Of a stretch of 64,000 nt of DNA, positions 46,309-56,165 are shown one piece after another. The notes beneath the pieces were generated by a model that did no database searches, was not told where the DNA came from, and saw nothing but the letters and a program-made list of their open reading frames with translations. The translations under genes and the position numbers were made by a program. Position 1 is the stretch's first letter. Each line of letters begins with the position of its first letter. Source of the stretch: an uncultured Halieaceae bacterium (GTDB taxonomy: Bacteria > Pseudomonadota > Gammaproteobacteria > Pseudomonadales > Halieaceae). Location of the stretch: NCBI GenBank assembly GCA_913031575.1, contig CAJWEV010000002.1, positions 1-64,000 on the forward strand, written 5' to 3'.

Positions 46309-49300
46309 TTAATTCACCCACACCCGAGCATTACGAAATAAGCGCATCCAGCCCGAATCCTCGGGCCAGTCAGACGGGGCCCATGACATTTGTACACTTC
46401 GGAAAACGCGCTCGGGGTGCGGCATCATGATGTTGATGCGTCCATCGGCGTTGCATAAACCCGTAATGCCATTAGATGAGCCATTGGGGTTGGCAGGGAA
46501 AACAGAAGCCGTCTCTCCGTGATTGTCAACGTACTTCAAGGCGACGCGATTCGAGGCCTCAAGATTTGTAATGCTGTCGTTAGCCATAAACTGTGCCCGA
46601 CCCTCGCCATGAGCAACAACGATCGGTAATTCCGACCCCGCCATATCGGTGAATAACATCGACGCTGACTTCTCGACGCGCACGCGGACGAGACGAGCCT
46701 CGTATTGCTCTGACAGGTTGCGCGCAAAACGCGGCCAGTGATCTGTGCCGGGGATGAGTGGCGCGAGTGCAGAGAGCATCTGACAACCGTTACAGACCCC
46801 CAGTACAAAGCTATCCGAGCGCTCAAAAAAGGCCTGGAATTGGTCACTCATCGCTGAGTCAAACAGCACACCTTTGGCCCATCCCTCGCCGGCACCCAGT
46901 ACATCACCGAAGGAAAACCCACCACAAGCAGCCAGGCCTTTAAACTCACTCAAGTGGCGTCGACCGGCCCTGAGGTCCGACATGTGGACATCCATGGCTT
47001 CAAAGCCTGCTCTATGAAAGGCCGCGGCCATCTCGGCCTGTCCATTGACGCCCTGCTCGCGCAGAATCGCAATTTTTGGTCGAACACCTGTTGCAATCAT
47101 TGGTGCGGCTATATCGTACGCAATATCGAAACTGAGTTGTGCAGAAAGACCTGGATCTTCGTGGCAAATCTGATCGAATTCTTGATCAGCGCAGTCAGCG
47201 TTATCTCGCTCGCGCTGAATCGCATGAGAGTTCTGAGCCCAGAGTTGCTGAAGCGGACCACGGCGGCTATCAATCAACTCAAATGTTGGGCTATTAACAA
47301 CAATGCGCTCATCTAGTCGAGGCTTTGCAATTACCGATGTTGCCGAGTCGAGTCCGTGCGATGCCAGCACACCGCAAACCTCATCGAGGCGCGCATCAGC
47401 CACCTGCAAAATCACACCGACCTCTTCATTGAAGAGAGTCGCAGGCGCTTGTTCCGGCGAGCACTCAATTTCCACGTTTAGACCACACCGGCCAGCAAAC
47501 GCCATCTCCAAAAGCGTTACGAGGGTGCCACCGTCCGAGCGATCATGATAAGCCAGCACTGCATCAGATGCTTTGAGATCGTTAATCGCGTTAAACAGTG
47601 CCTTAACATCGCCCGCCGAGACATCGGGCACTTCCGACCCGATTTTTCCAAACGTTTGCGCTAGTACCGATCCACCTAGTCGGTTCTTTCCGTGACCCAG
47701 ATCCACCAATAAAAGTGTGGTCAATTCATCTCGATGCAACTCGGGCGTTAAGGTTTGGCGGGCATCTCCCACCGGTGCGAACGCGGAAACAATAAGCGAT
47801 ACTGGAGCCGTGACACTTTTTGATGCACCGGCCTCATCCCACTGGGTTCGCATTGACATCGAATCTTTACCCACGGGAATGGTCATCCCAAGCTCGGGAC
47901 AGAACTCGAGACCAACGGCTTTCACCGTGTCATAGAGGATGGCATCGTCCCCTAGATAACCGGCGGCGCACATCCAGTTTGCCGAAAGTTTGATGTCTTC
48001 CAAGGTCTTCACTGGCGCTGCTAACAAGTTTGTAATCGCTTCTGCAACAGCTAGACGCGCCGAGGCTGGGCCGTTGAGTGTCGCTACAGGTGTTCGCTCT
48101 CCCATGCTCATCGCCTCACCCAAATGGGTATCAAGTGCCGCCGTAGTGACGGCTACGTCGGCTACCGGCACCTGCCAGGGCCCCACCATCTGATCTCTGG
48201 CTACCATGCCGGTAACCGAGCGGTCGCCAATGGTAATTAAGAAACTTTTGCTGCCAACCGCAGGGAAGGTAAGAACCCGCTCAAGCGCATCTGCAATGGG
48301 TACAGCGCCCGAAAAATCATCGACCGGGGGCGCAATACGACTCGTAGTCCGGTGCATCTTCGGCGGCTTACCAAAAAGCAGCGACAGGGGAAGATCCACA
48401 GGATTGTTGTTAAACAGTGTGTCACCAAGACGCAAGTGTTGCTCATGCGTTGCCTCTCCGACGACAGCGAAGGGACAGCGTTCTCGCCTACAAATTGCTT
48501 CGAACGTTGGCAGATCCTCTGGAGTCACGGCCATCACATAACGCTCTTGCGATTCGTTGCACCAAATTTCTAGAGGGCTCATGCCCTTTTCGTCACTAGG
48601 TACAGAGCGAATCTGGAAGTCACCTCCACGACCACCATCTTTTACGAGCTCAGGAAAAGCGTTACTCAAGCCACCTGCACCCACATCGTGGATGAAGGCA
48701 ATGGGGTTTTCATTACCGCGTTCCCAGCATCGATCAATGACCTCCTGACATCGACGCTGAATTTCAGGGTTTTGACGCTGCACCGAGGCAAAGTCGAGAT
48801 CCTCCGTGCTGGCGCCACTCGCCATGGACGAAGCGGCTCCACCACCTAAGCCAATTAGCATTGCGGGCCCGCCTAGCACGATCAGCTTGGCGCCGGCGTC
48901 AAAAGATGGCTTGTCGACGTGTTCAACTTTGATGTTTCCAAAGCCCCCCGCAACCATAATGGGCTTATGATAGCCACGCACACCCTCGCTGGTAGCGACC
49001 TCGAACGTACGGAAGTAACCACCCAAGTTGGGTCGGCCAAACTCGTTATTAAACGCCGCGGCTCCAAGCGGACCATCCGTCATGATTTGAAGCGGCGTCA
49101 CAATGCGGTCGGGCTTTCCGTAACCCAACTCCCAAGGCCGGGGATATTGCGGTAAATTGAGATGTGACACGGTAAATCCACACAGACCGGCCTTTGGCCG
49201 AGAACCGCGGCCGACCGCACCTTCATCACGAATCTCGCCTCCCGAGCCTGTGCCCGCGCCCGCAAAGGGTGCGATCGCCGTTGGATGATTATGTGTCTCC

Positions 49301-50172
49301 ACCTTCATCAGCAGCGCAATGGACTCGTTGTGATAGGACCAAGTTTGAGACGCGGGCTCTGGATAGAAACGCCCAGCCGTGTGGCCCGACACCACTGCCG
49401 CGTTATCGGCATAAGCAGATAGCACGTTCTCTCCGCTTTGCTGGTAGGTGTTCTTGATCATGCCAAACAATGACCAGGGCTGATCGACACCATCAATAGC
49501 CCATGACGCGTTGAAGATCTTGTGCCGGCAATGCTCGGAGTTTGCCTGTGCAAACATCATCAACTCGGTATCCGAGGGGTCTCTACCAAGATCCGTAAAT
49601 GCGTCCACCAAATAATCGATTTCGTCTTCCGCAAGTGCCAGTCCCAGAGATGCGTTTGCCGTTACCAGTGCTGCACGACCTTCGTCGTTCACGGGGACCG
49701 TTGAGAGCGCCCGCGGTTCAATGTCCTCGAAGAGGCCCTCTACTTCCTCTATCGAATCTAATGCCACCTCGACCATGCGGTCATGTAACAATGCCTTGGC
49801 TTGAGCCGCATGCTGTGATTGGTGTAGGTCATGCAAAACATAAACGACTGCGCGCTCGATCCGCTTGACACCCTCGAAACCACAATTTTGCGCAATGTTG
49901 GTCGCCTTGCTCGCCCAAGGCGAGATCGTACCAAAGCGAGGCGCCACAACCACAACCTCCCGCTCCCCAAGTTCATCGCCATTCGGCTCGGCACTCGTCC
50001 CTGGCTGAAGCAATGCTGCCAGCTTATTGCCATCAACACCGTCTGCTGCATCGATCGCGTAAACAAAGAACGCCTTACTCAATGTGAGCGAAGGATCAAG
50101 TTCGGTGATCTGTGCAGATAAGCGGGAAAAACGCGGCGCGGACAGCGCGACGGATCCGGGCAAAAGCAGCAT
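46309..50172 (-). CDS. purL: phosphoribosylformylglycinamidine synthase PurL
   Basis: Large single-chain FGAM synthase of purine biosynthesis, 1287 residues. Visible parts are the FGAM synthase I/II motifs ([30 protein letters not shown], given here only as a landmark around residues 285-315), [15 protein letters not shown]-like and [19 protein letters not shown] segments, and the C-terminal class I glutaminase with [14 protein letters not shown] (nucleophile Cys) and [10 protein letters not shown] (catalytic His/Glu). It is divergent from mltF, with about 90 bases between the start codons. Confidence 0.97.
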   Translation of the reverse strand: MLLLPGSVALSAPRFSRLSAQITELDPSLTLSKAFFVYAIDAADGVDGNKLAALLQPGTSAEPNGDELGEREVVVVAPRFGTISPWASKATNIAQNCGFEGVKRIERAVVYVLHDLHQSQHAAQAKALLHDRMVEVALDSIEEVEGLFEDIEPRALSTVPVNDEGRAALVTANASLGLALAEDEIDYLVDAFTDLGRDPSDTELMMFAQANSEHCRHKIFNASWAIDGVDQPWSLFGMIKNTYQQSGENVLSAYADNAAVVSGHTAGRFYPEPASQTWSYHNESIALLMKVETHNHPTAIAPFAGAGTGSGGEIRDEGAVGRGSRPKAGLCGFTVSHLNLPQYPRPWELGYGKPDRIVTPLQIMTDGPLGAAAFNNEFGRPNLGGYFRTFEVATSEGVRGYHKPIMVAGGFGNIKVEHVDKPSFDAGAKLIVLGGPAMLIGLGGGAASSMASGASTEDLDFASVQRQNPEIQRRCQEVIDRCWERGNENPIAFIHDVGAGGLSNAFPELVKDGGRGGDFQIRSVPSDEKGMSPLEIWCNESQERYVMAVTPEDLPTFEAICRRERCPFAVVGEATHEQHLRLGDTLFNNNPVDLPLSLLFGKPPKMHRTTSRIAPPVDDFSGAVPIADALERVLTFPAVGSKSFLITIGDRSVTGMVARDQMVGPWQVPVADVAVTTAALDTHLGEAMSMGERTPVATLNGPASARLAVAEAITNLLAAPVKTLEDIKLSANWMCAAGYLGDDAILYDTVKAVGLEFCPELGMTIPVGKDSMSMRTQWDEAGASKSVTAPVSLIVSAFAPVGDARQTLTPELHRDELTTLLLVDLGHGKNRLGGSVLAQTFGKIGSEVPDVSAGDVKALFNAINDLKASDAVLAYHDRSDGGTLVTLLEMAFAGRCGLNVEIECSPEQAPATLFNEEVGVILQVADARLDEVCGVLASHGLDSATSVIAKPRLDERIVVNSPTFELIDSRRGPLQQLWAQNSHAIQRERDNADCADQEFDQICHEDPGLSAQLSFDIAYDIAAPMIATGVRPKIAILREQGVNGQAEMAAAFHRAGFEAMDVHMSDLRAGRRHLSEFKGLAACGGFSFGDVLGAGEGWAKGVLFDSAMSDQFQAFFERSDSFVLGVCNGCQMLSALAPLIPGTDHWPRFARNLSEQYEARLVRVRVEKSASMLFTDMAGSELPIVVAHGEGRAQFMANDSITNLEASNRVALKYVDNHGETASVFPANPNGSSNGITGLCNADGRINIMMPHPERVFRSVQMSWAPSDWPEDSGWMRLFRNARVWVN

Positions 50173-50262
50173 GAGTAAGTCCTAAGAAAGCTCCTGCATA
50201 TCATAACGTGCGAACGCCTCTGGGTGAATGTTCAACATCCGGATCTGAGCTACACTGGCTTT

Positions 50263-51681
50263 ATGAGACGTCTGCTTTTCACAGCATTACTCGGACTGGC
50301 TGGCTGCACCGATCCATCGGTCCTAGGGAACCTTCAGCCTGATGGTGAATTAGTTGTTGTCACGCGCAATGGCCCTACCACCTATTATCTGGGAGCTGAT
50401 CAGCCTGCGGGGTTTGAATATGAGCTCGTGAGCGCTTTCGCCGAGTCTCAGGGTATGCGCCTTAGAGTAAAAGTCGCGTTCACCTTGGAAGAGGTATTTG
50501 AAGTGCTGCATCGGGGAGAGGCGCATATTGCCGCTGCAGGCCTCACCGAATCGTCCGAGCGGAATTTACTGTTTGAATCCACACAGTCTTACCTTGAGCA
50601 ACACCCAGTCGTGGTCTATAAGGCGGGTCAGTATCGACCCCGAAGCATCGATGATTTGTCTGATCTAGACATCGTAATCTTGCAAGGCAGTCAACACGCA
50701 ATGCGGCTCACCTCCTTACAGGAGTTGAATCCCGAGATTCGTTGGCGTGTTCTTGAAACCGCAGAGTCCAGCGCAGTCTTAAAAGCGATTGACAGCGAAG
50801 AGGCGCAGGTCGCTCTATTGGACTCGAGCGAGTTCTCAATGCAACAGCGACTGTATCCAAGAGTCGCCGAGGCGTTTGAGCTGCAGGAGACGCTCAAGAC
50901 TGTCTGGTATCTCGGTAGTGATCCCCGTTCTAGTGAGTGGCGCAATAAAGTTGATGACTTTCTAACTGTGGTGATCGAGGACGGCACGCTCGAGCGAATG
51001 CGAGAAGCCTATTTTGGGAACGTTGCCAATGCATCGAGAATCGAATCATTCACGTTTCAGAGGGCCGTGGAAACCAGCCTGCCAGAATGGCAGCCGCTGA
51101 TTGACCGAGTGGCCGACGAATTCCGACTCGACTGGCGGTTACTCGCCGCTATCAGCTATCAGGAATCACATTGGAACCCCAAAGCAAAATCACCCACAGG
51201 CGTTAGAGGCATGATGATGCTGACACGGCCCACCGCGCGAGAGATGGGGGTCAAAAATCGGCTGGACCCAGAGCAAAGCCTGCGGGGTGGTGCACGGTTT
51301 TTAAGGAGCTTGCTTCGACGACTCCCCAACGATATCGATGATCCTGATAGAACATGGATGGCTCTAGCGGCCTATAACGTAGGCATGGCGCATTTAGAGG
51401 AAGCGCGGCGTCTAACTGAGGGCAACGGAGGCGACCCACACCTCTGGCAGGACGTGCGGAAACACTTACCTGACCTTCAAAACCCTGACATTTACCCTCA
51501 GCTACGGCATGGCTTTGCACGCGGTGAGGAAGCGGTTACCTATGTAGATAACATTCGCCACTACTTCGTGACCTTGCAACTCCTAGATATTCCTGACAAC
51601 GGCGTCGCGCCGCCCCTCGACTTAAAAATCCTGACCGCACAAGCCAACGAGCTGCTCCGCTGGAATCCACTCAGTCTTTGA
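50263..51681 (+). CDS. mltF: membrane-bound lytic transglycosylase MltF
   Basis: Peptidoglycan-cleaving lipoprotein of 472 residues. The lipobox is LLGLAGCTDPS. Residues about 30-260 form a solute-binding-protein-like regulatory domain (VVVTRNGPTTYYLGAD, GFEYELVSAFAESQG). The C-terminal SLT domain has the catalytic Glu in AISYQESHWNPKAKS, followed by PTGVRGMMMLT and AAYNVGMAHLEEARRL. The ATG at 50263 directly precedes the signal; the frame also opens at 50224. The purL/mltF divergent pairing is conserved in pseudomonads. Confidence 0.95.
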   Translation: MRRLLFTALLGLAGCTDPSVLGNLQPDGELVVVTRNGPTTYYLGADQPAGFEYELVSAFAESQGMRLRVKVAFTLEEVFEVLHRGEAHIAAAGLTESSERNLLFESTQSYLEQHPVVVYKAGQYRPRSIDDLSDLDIVILQGSQHAMRLTSLQELNPEIRWRVLETAESSAVLKAIDSEEAQVALLDSSEFSMQQRLYPRVAEAFELQETLKTVWYLGSDPRSSEWRNKVDDFLTVVIEDGTLERMREAYFGNVANASRIESFTFQRAVETSLPEWQPLIDRVADEFRLDWRLLAAISYQESHWNPKAKSPTGVRGMMMLTRPTAREMGVKNRLDPEQSLRGGARFLRSLLRRLPNDIDDPDRTWMALAAYNVGMAHLEEARRLTEGNGGDPHLWQDVRKHLPDLQNPDIYPQLRHGFARGEEAVTYVDNIRHYFVTLQLLDIPDNGVAPPLDLKILTAQANELLRWNPLSL

Positions 51682-51976
51682 GCTAGCAGTGTGGCCTACT
51701 CGGACGATGCTTCTTGTCTTTGCTTTTCACAGCTGAACATGCCAGTGACCACCAACAGCGACATGGCGAGTGAGAAGGTATAAGACTGGCAATCCTCTCT
51801 GGGAAAGCCGAGACCACCAGTAAAGTAGCCCGGAATGTCCCGCAAAATTAAGTTGCAAATTTCATCACCGAAGACTAAGTAAATCTGATATTCAATCTTC
51901 GCCTTTCTGACAAATTCCGCTCCCCACGCACAGAAAAGAGCAAAATTCGGTTAGTCGCGAAGAGCTTTCTCTTTAT
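51682..51976. other. 295-base gap with an unusual open minus-strand stretch
   Basis: No terminator or RNA gene is evident. The minus strand is open for 84 codons (51950 to the TAG at 51696-51698) with a protein-like reading that includes KAKIEYQIYLVFGDEICNLI and MSLLVVTGMFSCEKQ, but there is no ATG or GTG near its beginning. It could be a decayed gene or chance. Confidence 0.35.
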
Positions 51977-52441
51977 TTAGCTGCGACGCGATTTAAAAAA
52001 GTCGCGCAATAGGTGCGCGCTCTCCGTTGCCATCAGCCCCTGCTGCCACATGACGCGGTGGTTGAGCGCGGGATTATCCAGCACGCAACTTGTGCTAATT
52101 ACTGCTCCAGCCTTAGGCTCCTTCGCTGCAAACACTAGCCGCTTCACACGGGCGTGAACCAGGGTGCCGCAGCACATAGTGCACGGCTCAAGTGTTACGA
52201 AAAGCTCGCAATCCGGAAGCCGATAATTATCGAGCATTTGTCCCGCCTTTCTCAGAGCCAGAACTTCAGCATGCGCAGACGGATCATTGAAGGTGATCTG
52301 ACGGTTACACTCGAGTGCAATGATTTCTCCGTCAAGCACAACCACGGCACCCACAGGCACCTCACCGAGGGAGGCCGCTCGCTCCGCTTCCTCCATGGCA
52401 CGCGCCATAAACTGTTGGTCCGATTCGGAAAACTCGTTCAC
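51977..52441 (-). CDS. tadA: tRNA-specific adenosine deaminase TadA
   Basis: Zinc enzyme converting A34 to inosine in tRNA-Arg. 154 residues from the GTG at 52441, which overlaps the glycosylase stop as GTGA and so implies coupled translation; an ATG at 52408 (MARAMEEAE) is the alternative. The deaminase motifs are DPSAHAEVLALRKAG (zinc His and catalytic Glu) and LEPCTMCCGTLVHARVKRLVFAA (zinc Cys pair). The C-terminus ends in the basic segment FFKSRRS. Confidence 0.95.
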   Translation of the reverse strand: MNEFSESDQQFMARAMEEAERAASLGEVPVGAVVVLDGEIIALECNRQITFNDPSAHAEVLALRKAGQMLDNYRLPDCELFVTLEPCTMCCGTLVHARVKRLVFAAKEPKAGAVISTSCVLDNPALNHRVMWQQGLMATESAHLLRDFFKSRRS

Positions 52442-53064
52442 AAGGGCTCTGCTGTACAAAATCGCCAGCACAACATCGCCAACGCACTTCGGTATGGACG
52501 AAACGGTTCTCCCAGCGGCTTTAACTGACCGGGTGTGGGACGGTCCTCTAGGCCTTGGATTCGTTTGAATCCCTCTCTGACGGCCAAGTCACCCACCGGC
52601 CAAATATCCGGTCGGCCCAATGAAAACATAAGATACATATGAGCTGACCACTCACCAAACCCCTTGATGGCAGTAATAGCAGCCATCGCATCATCATCGG
52701 CCAGCTTGGGCAGTGTTGCCAGCGAAAACTGGCCAGAGGCCTCGGCAGTGGCCAAGGACCGCAAATAACTTACTTTTTGCCGAGACAAGCCAGCACCGCG
52801 CAAGTCTTCTTCCGGACAATCCAATACTGATTCGGCAGTCAGATCACCGCCCAAAGTATCGACTAACTTACGTGTAATGGACGCTGCAGCGGCAACACTC
52901 ACCTGCTGACCGACAACAATCCGCGCCAATGTCGCGAACGAATGATCTCGCCGACGCTCTTCAGGGTAGCCCACTTGTGCCACTGCACGGGCTATACGCT
53001 CGTGATCGCTGGCCAATGCCTCGAGAGCACGCGCAATATCCGTACTGGCAAGCTGATATACCAT
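52438..53064 (-). CDS. DNA-3-methyladenine glycosylase II-like protein (HhH-GPD)
   Basis: Base-excision-repair glycosylase removing alkylated bases. 208 residues, shorter than E. coli AlkA because the N-terminal domain is missing, as in the minimal HhH-GPD members. ATLARIVVGQQVSVAAAASI starts the domain; the helix-hairpin-helix is AITAIKGFGEWSAHMYLMF and the catalytic Asp lies in IWPVGDLAVREG. It precedes tadA with a 4-base overlap. Confidence 0.9.
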   Translation of the reverse strand: MVYQLASTDIARALEALASDHERIARAVAQVGYPEERRRDHSFATLARIVVGQQVSVAAAASITRKLVDTLGGDLTAESVLDCPEEDLRGAGLSRQKVSYLRSLATAEASGQFSLATLPKLADDDAMAAITAIKGFGEWSAHMYLMFSLGRPDIWPVGDLAVREGFKRIQGLEDRPTPGQLKPLGEPFRPYRSALAMLCWRFCTAEPL

Positions 53065-53151
53065 GCTTTAGTCGTATTCCGGGTAACCAAGATACGCGTG
53101 GGTGCGGGCAACTGACCAAAGCAAAACACCTTGCGTCAGCATCAACACGAC

Positions 53152-53529
53152 TTAGGTACTCGTTTCGTTCATTATTTGCTGAGCCGCTACAAAGGCGACG
53201 ATCAGTGTCAGTATCTCAATAACAATAGGCTCAATAGTCATGTCACCACCATGAATCAGGGCCGCGATGACTCTCGCAGGAGCAACGAGACCCACCAGTG
53301 ACCCGCCGATCAGGATCATCGTGGCGTCGCGCTTGAGTCCGCCCGCAATAAGCAAAAAGCCACTACCCAGAAAAAAAGCAGTGCTGTCGCCAATTTGCGT
53401 TGTCAGTGCCGCACCGGTGAGCAGTTCACTGGTGAGGGCGGTCGCGGCCATCTCAGGGGCGAATACCCAGAGCACACCTATAATAAAAAGCGGAATACCG
53501 AGAACCACAGGTCCATACTTAGCAAACAT
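53152..53529 (-). CDS. small four-helix membrane protein, unknown
   Basis: A 125-residue hydrophobic protein with four predicted helices (GPVVLGIPLFIIGVLWVFA; TAFFLGSGFLLIAGGL; MILIGGSLVGLVAPARVIAAL; PIVIEILTLIVAFVAA). I recognise no family. The ATG at 53529 follows GGGAG by seven bases and is preferred to the TTG at 53535. Alone between the glycosylase and EF-G genes, on the same strand. Confidence 0.7.
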   Translation of the reverse strand: MFAKYGPVVLGIPLFIIGVLWVFAPEMAATALTSELLTGAALTTQIGDSTAFFLGSGFLLIAGGLKRDATMILIGGSLVGLVAPARVIAALIHGGDMTIEPIVIEILTLIVAFVAAQQIMNETST

Positions 53530-53604
53530 GATCAAACTCCCAGAGCTTGTTATTCGAATTGGGTTTACTTTCTCCGGATGACCTGCCGATGTAAAGCCCG
53601 AGGC

Positions 53605-53632
53605 AAAAAAAAGCCCCGCTTTGGCGGGGCTT
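53605..53632 (-). terminator. rho-independent terminator after the EF-G gene
   Basis: A 9-base-pair stem AAGCCCCGC (53611-53619) / GCGGGGCTT (53624-53632) with a 4-base loop, followed on the minus strand by eight T residues. It lies 20 bases after the stop codon of the EF-G gene. Confidence 0.93.
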
Positions 53633-53651
53633 CTTCAACAGTGTGGTTAGC

Positions 53652-55745
53652 TTACTTGGCCTTTGCTTCCTTGCGTGCTTTGGCCTCCTCGATAACCGCA
53701 GTTGCCACACTCGCTGGACAGGGCAAGTAGTGTGAGAACTCCATAGAGAACTGACCACGACCTGATGTCATTGTACGAAGCGAACCGATGTAGCCGAACA
53801 TCTCTGCCAAGGGCACGTCTGCTTTTACGCGGACACCGGTTGTACCTGCTTCCTGGTCCTTAATCATGCCACGGCGCCGGTTCAAATCACCGATGACATC
53901 ACCCACGTGGTCGTCCGGCGTAAACACATCAACCTTCATGATCGGCTCGATCAGCTGCGGTCCAGCTTTGGGCATACTCTGACGGTATGCACCCTTGGCC
54001 GCTAACTCGAAGGCTATTGCCGATGAGTCAACCGCGTGGAAGCCACCGTCGTAGAGTTCAACCGCGACATCCAAAACGGGGAAGCCTGCTAATGGGCCTT
54101 CTTCCATCATAACCAGGAAGCCCTTCTCAATGGCTGGGAAGAATTCCTTCGGCACGTTTCCGCCAACAACACTAGACGTGAAGACATAGCCGTCACCTGG
54201 CTGTCCGGGTGTGATGCGGTAATCGATCTTACCGAACTGACCTGAACCACCCGACTGCTTCTTATGTGTGTAGCTGTCTTCGATAGCCTGAGTGATCGTC
54301 TCCCGGTAGGCTACCTGCGGCTGACCAACCTCGAGCTCGACACCATAGGTGCGGCGCAAAATATCGATCTTGATGTCCAGGTGAAGCTCACCCATACCCT
54401 TCAAGATGGTCTCACCGGAATCTTCGTCAGTTTCGACACGGAACGAGGGATCTTCCGCAATCATCTTGCCGATCGCGATTCCCATCTTCTCAGATCCACC
54501 CTTGTCCTTGGGTGCAACTGCAATCGAAATTACAGGATCGGGGAAGACCATGGCTTCAAGCGTGCAGGGTGAATTAGTAGAACACAGTGTATGTCCGGTC
54601 TGAACGTTCTTCATGCCGATACAAGCGAAAATGTCACCCGCTTGCGCCACGTCAATTTCCGTTCTGTCATCAGCGTGCATTTCCACCATTCGGCCAATTC
54701 GCTCAGTCTTGCCCGTAGCCGAATTAAGAATGGTGTCGCCTTTCTTCATCATGCCTGAGTAAACGCGGATGAAGGTAAGAGCCCCAAAGCGATCGTCCAT
54801 AATCTTAAATGCAAGCGCTCGCAATGGCTCGCTCACGTCAACCTTAGCAACATCACCCGTAGGCTCGCCCTCCTCGTCGGTCAGCGGCTGCGGATCAACT
54901 TCGGTTGGGCTCGGTAGGTAGTCGACAACCGCGTCTAGTACCAACTGGATACCTTTGTTCTTGAATGCACTTCCGCAAAATGTGGGGAAGAAGTGCATGG
55001 TGCGCGTACCTTCGCGGATACAACGCTTGATGGCCTCGATGGAGGGCGTCTCGCCTTCCATGTATTCCATCATCAGATCATCGTCCATCTCAACGGCGGC
55101 TTCGATGAGCTGCTCGTGGTAGCTCTCAACATCGTCTGCCATGTCAGCGGGCACATCAACAACTTCATAATTTTCTGGTAGCCCAGAATCGTCCCAGACG
55201 TAAGCCTTTTTAGTGAGTACGTCCACAACGCCTACAAAATCATCTTCTCTGCCAATAGGCAATGTCATGACCAGTGGATTTGCAGCGAGCACATCGCGCA
55301 CCTGATCAACCACTCGATAAAAATCCGCACCAAGGCGGTCGAGCTTGTTGACGAAGATCAAGCGAGCTACTTCAGACTCGTTGGCGTAGCGCCAGTTTGT
55401 TTCTGACTGCGGCTCAACACCACCGGAACCACAGAAAACACCAACACCACCATCGAGTACTTTCAGAGAACGATAAACCTCGACCGTGAAATCGACGTGT
55501 CCAGGCGTATCAATGATGTTCATGCGGTGATCTTTCCAGAAACATGTTGTCGCAGCAGACTGAATGGTAATGCCGCGCTCCTGCTCCTGTTCCATGAAGT
55601 CCGTGGTAGCCGCACCATCGTGTACTTCACCAGTTTTGTGAATCTTGCCGGTGAGTTTCAAGATGCGCTCAGTAGTAGTGGTTTTACCCGCGTCTACGTG
55701 CGCGAAAATACCGATGTTACGGTACGTGGATAAATCTGCAGACAT
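53652..55745 (-). CDS. fusA: elongation factor G (second-type, FusA2-like)
   Basis: Translational GTPase of 697 residues. G1 is AHVDAGKTT (15-23), G2 [15 protein letters not shown]3 DTPGHVDF, G4 NKLD. Details such as [33 protein letters not shown] and [12 protein letters not shown]-like C-terminal wording match the second EF-G found outside the str operon in Vibrio and Pseudomonas rather than the rpsL-rpsG-fusA-tuf copy; there are no ribosomal genes nearby. Such copies can be fully active in translocation or specialised. It has its own terminator; GGAAGAAGAG precedes the ATG. Confidence 0.94.
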   Translation of the reverse strand: MSADLSTYRNIGIFAHVDAGKTTTTERILKLTGKIHKTGEVHDGAATTDFMEQEQERGITIQSAATTCFWKDHRMNIIDTPGHVDFTVEVYRSLKVLDGGVGVFCGSGGVEPQSETNWRYANESEVARLIFVNKLDRLGADFYRVVDQVRDVLAANPLVMTLPIGREDDFVGVVDVLTKKAYVWDDSGLPENYEVVDVPADMADDVESYHEQLIEAAVEMDDDLMMEYMEGETPSIEAIKRCIREGTRTMHFFPTFCGSAFKNKGIQLVLDAVVDYLPSPTEVDPQPLTDEEGEPTGDVAKVDVSEPLRALAFKIMDDRFGALTFIRVYSGMMKKGDTILNSATGKTERIGRMVEMHADDRTEIDVAQAGDIFACIGMKNVQTGHTLCSTNSPCTLEAMVFPDPVISIAVAPKDKGGSEKMGIAIGKMIAEDPSFRVETDEDSGETILKGMGELHLDIKIDILRRTYGVELEVGQPQVAYRETITQAIEDSYTHKKQSGGSGQFGKIDYRITPGQPGDGYVFTSSVVGGNVPKEFFPAIEKGFLVMMEEGPLAGFPVLDVAVELYDGGFHAVDSSAIAFELAAKGAYRQSMPKAGPQLIEPIMKVDVFTPDDHVGDVIGDLNRRRGMIKDQEAGTTGVRVKADVPLAEMFGYIGSLRTMTSGRGQFSMEFSHYLPCPASVATAVIEEAKARKEAKAK

Positions 55746-56165
55746 TGTTCTCTTCTTCCAGTCGTTTACGTTAAATCAAGCGACGCGTCGCTATTCGTCG
55801 ACGCATCATGCCGGCACAGCACATTTCTTTTTGCGCTGCTACGACGCCAAAATCTCATTTCTACCCGGGGAATCAAATGGGTGTGGCGGACACCCCTTGC
55901 AGTGCGGGCGCTTTTTACCACATTCAGGTGGCGAGAAGTAGGTGTTGTACGACAAAGTGATAACTTTTGACGTTACTGACCTACCTTATTCACTGTACTG
56001 GGGCTCGGGCGATGTCTGCGACCAATAATTGGTCTTGATCAGAACCAATAGTTTGGCTGGAAGCTTGAATTTCTTGGGAAATCCGACCAAAGTTTTGTAA
56101 TTCTTCAGTCTCATGAAAACAAAAATGCAGAGACGGTAAATAATAAGCGCATAAGAGGTATAACT
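55746..56165. other. 420-base divergent control region between the EF-G and acyl-CoA synthetase genes
   Basis: Contains a perfect 12-base palindrome GCGACGCGTCGC (55780-55791) near the EF-G start, and the ACCAAT/ATTGGT operator candidate listed separately nearer the synthetase gene. The minus strand also has two consecutive in-frame small open stretches: 56114-55986 (42 codons, Lys-rich, starts MRLKNYKTLVGFPKKFKL) and 55955-55839 (38 codons from a TTG, Cys-rich, with PPECGKKRPHCKGCPPH). Whether either is translated is unknown. No tRNA seen. Confidence 0.5.
56021..56056. promoter_or_regulatory. candidate operator: palindrome ACCAATAATTGGT plus a second half-conserved copy
   Basis: ACCAATAATTGGT (56021-56033) is a perfect 13-base palindrome. 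It is followed by TGATCA (56036-56041) and a second imperfect repeat, CCAATAGTTTGG (56045-56056). Two spaced palindromes about 110-145 bases upstream of the synthetase ATG look like binding sites for a dimeric regulator (for example TetR- or FadR-like). The regulator is not identifiable here. Confidence 0.4.

Noticed and set aside
46954-47316. 120-codon plus-strand frame inside purL
   Set aside because: Antisense shadow of the conserved purL coding sequence, with no family resemblance.
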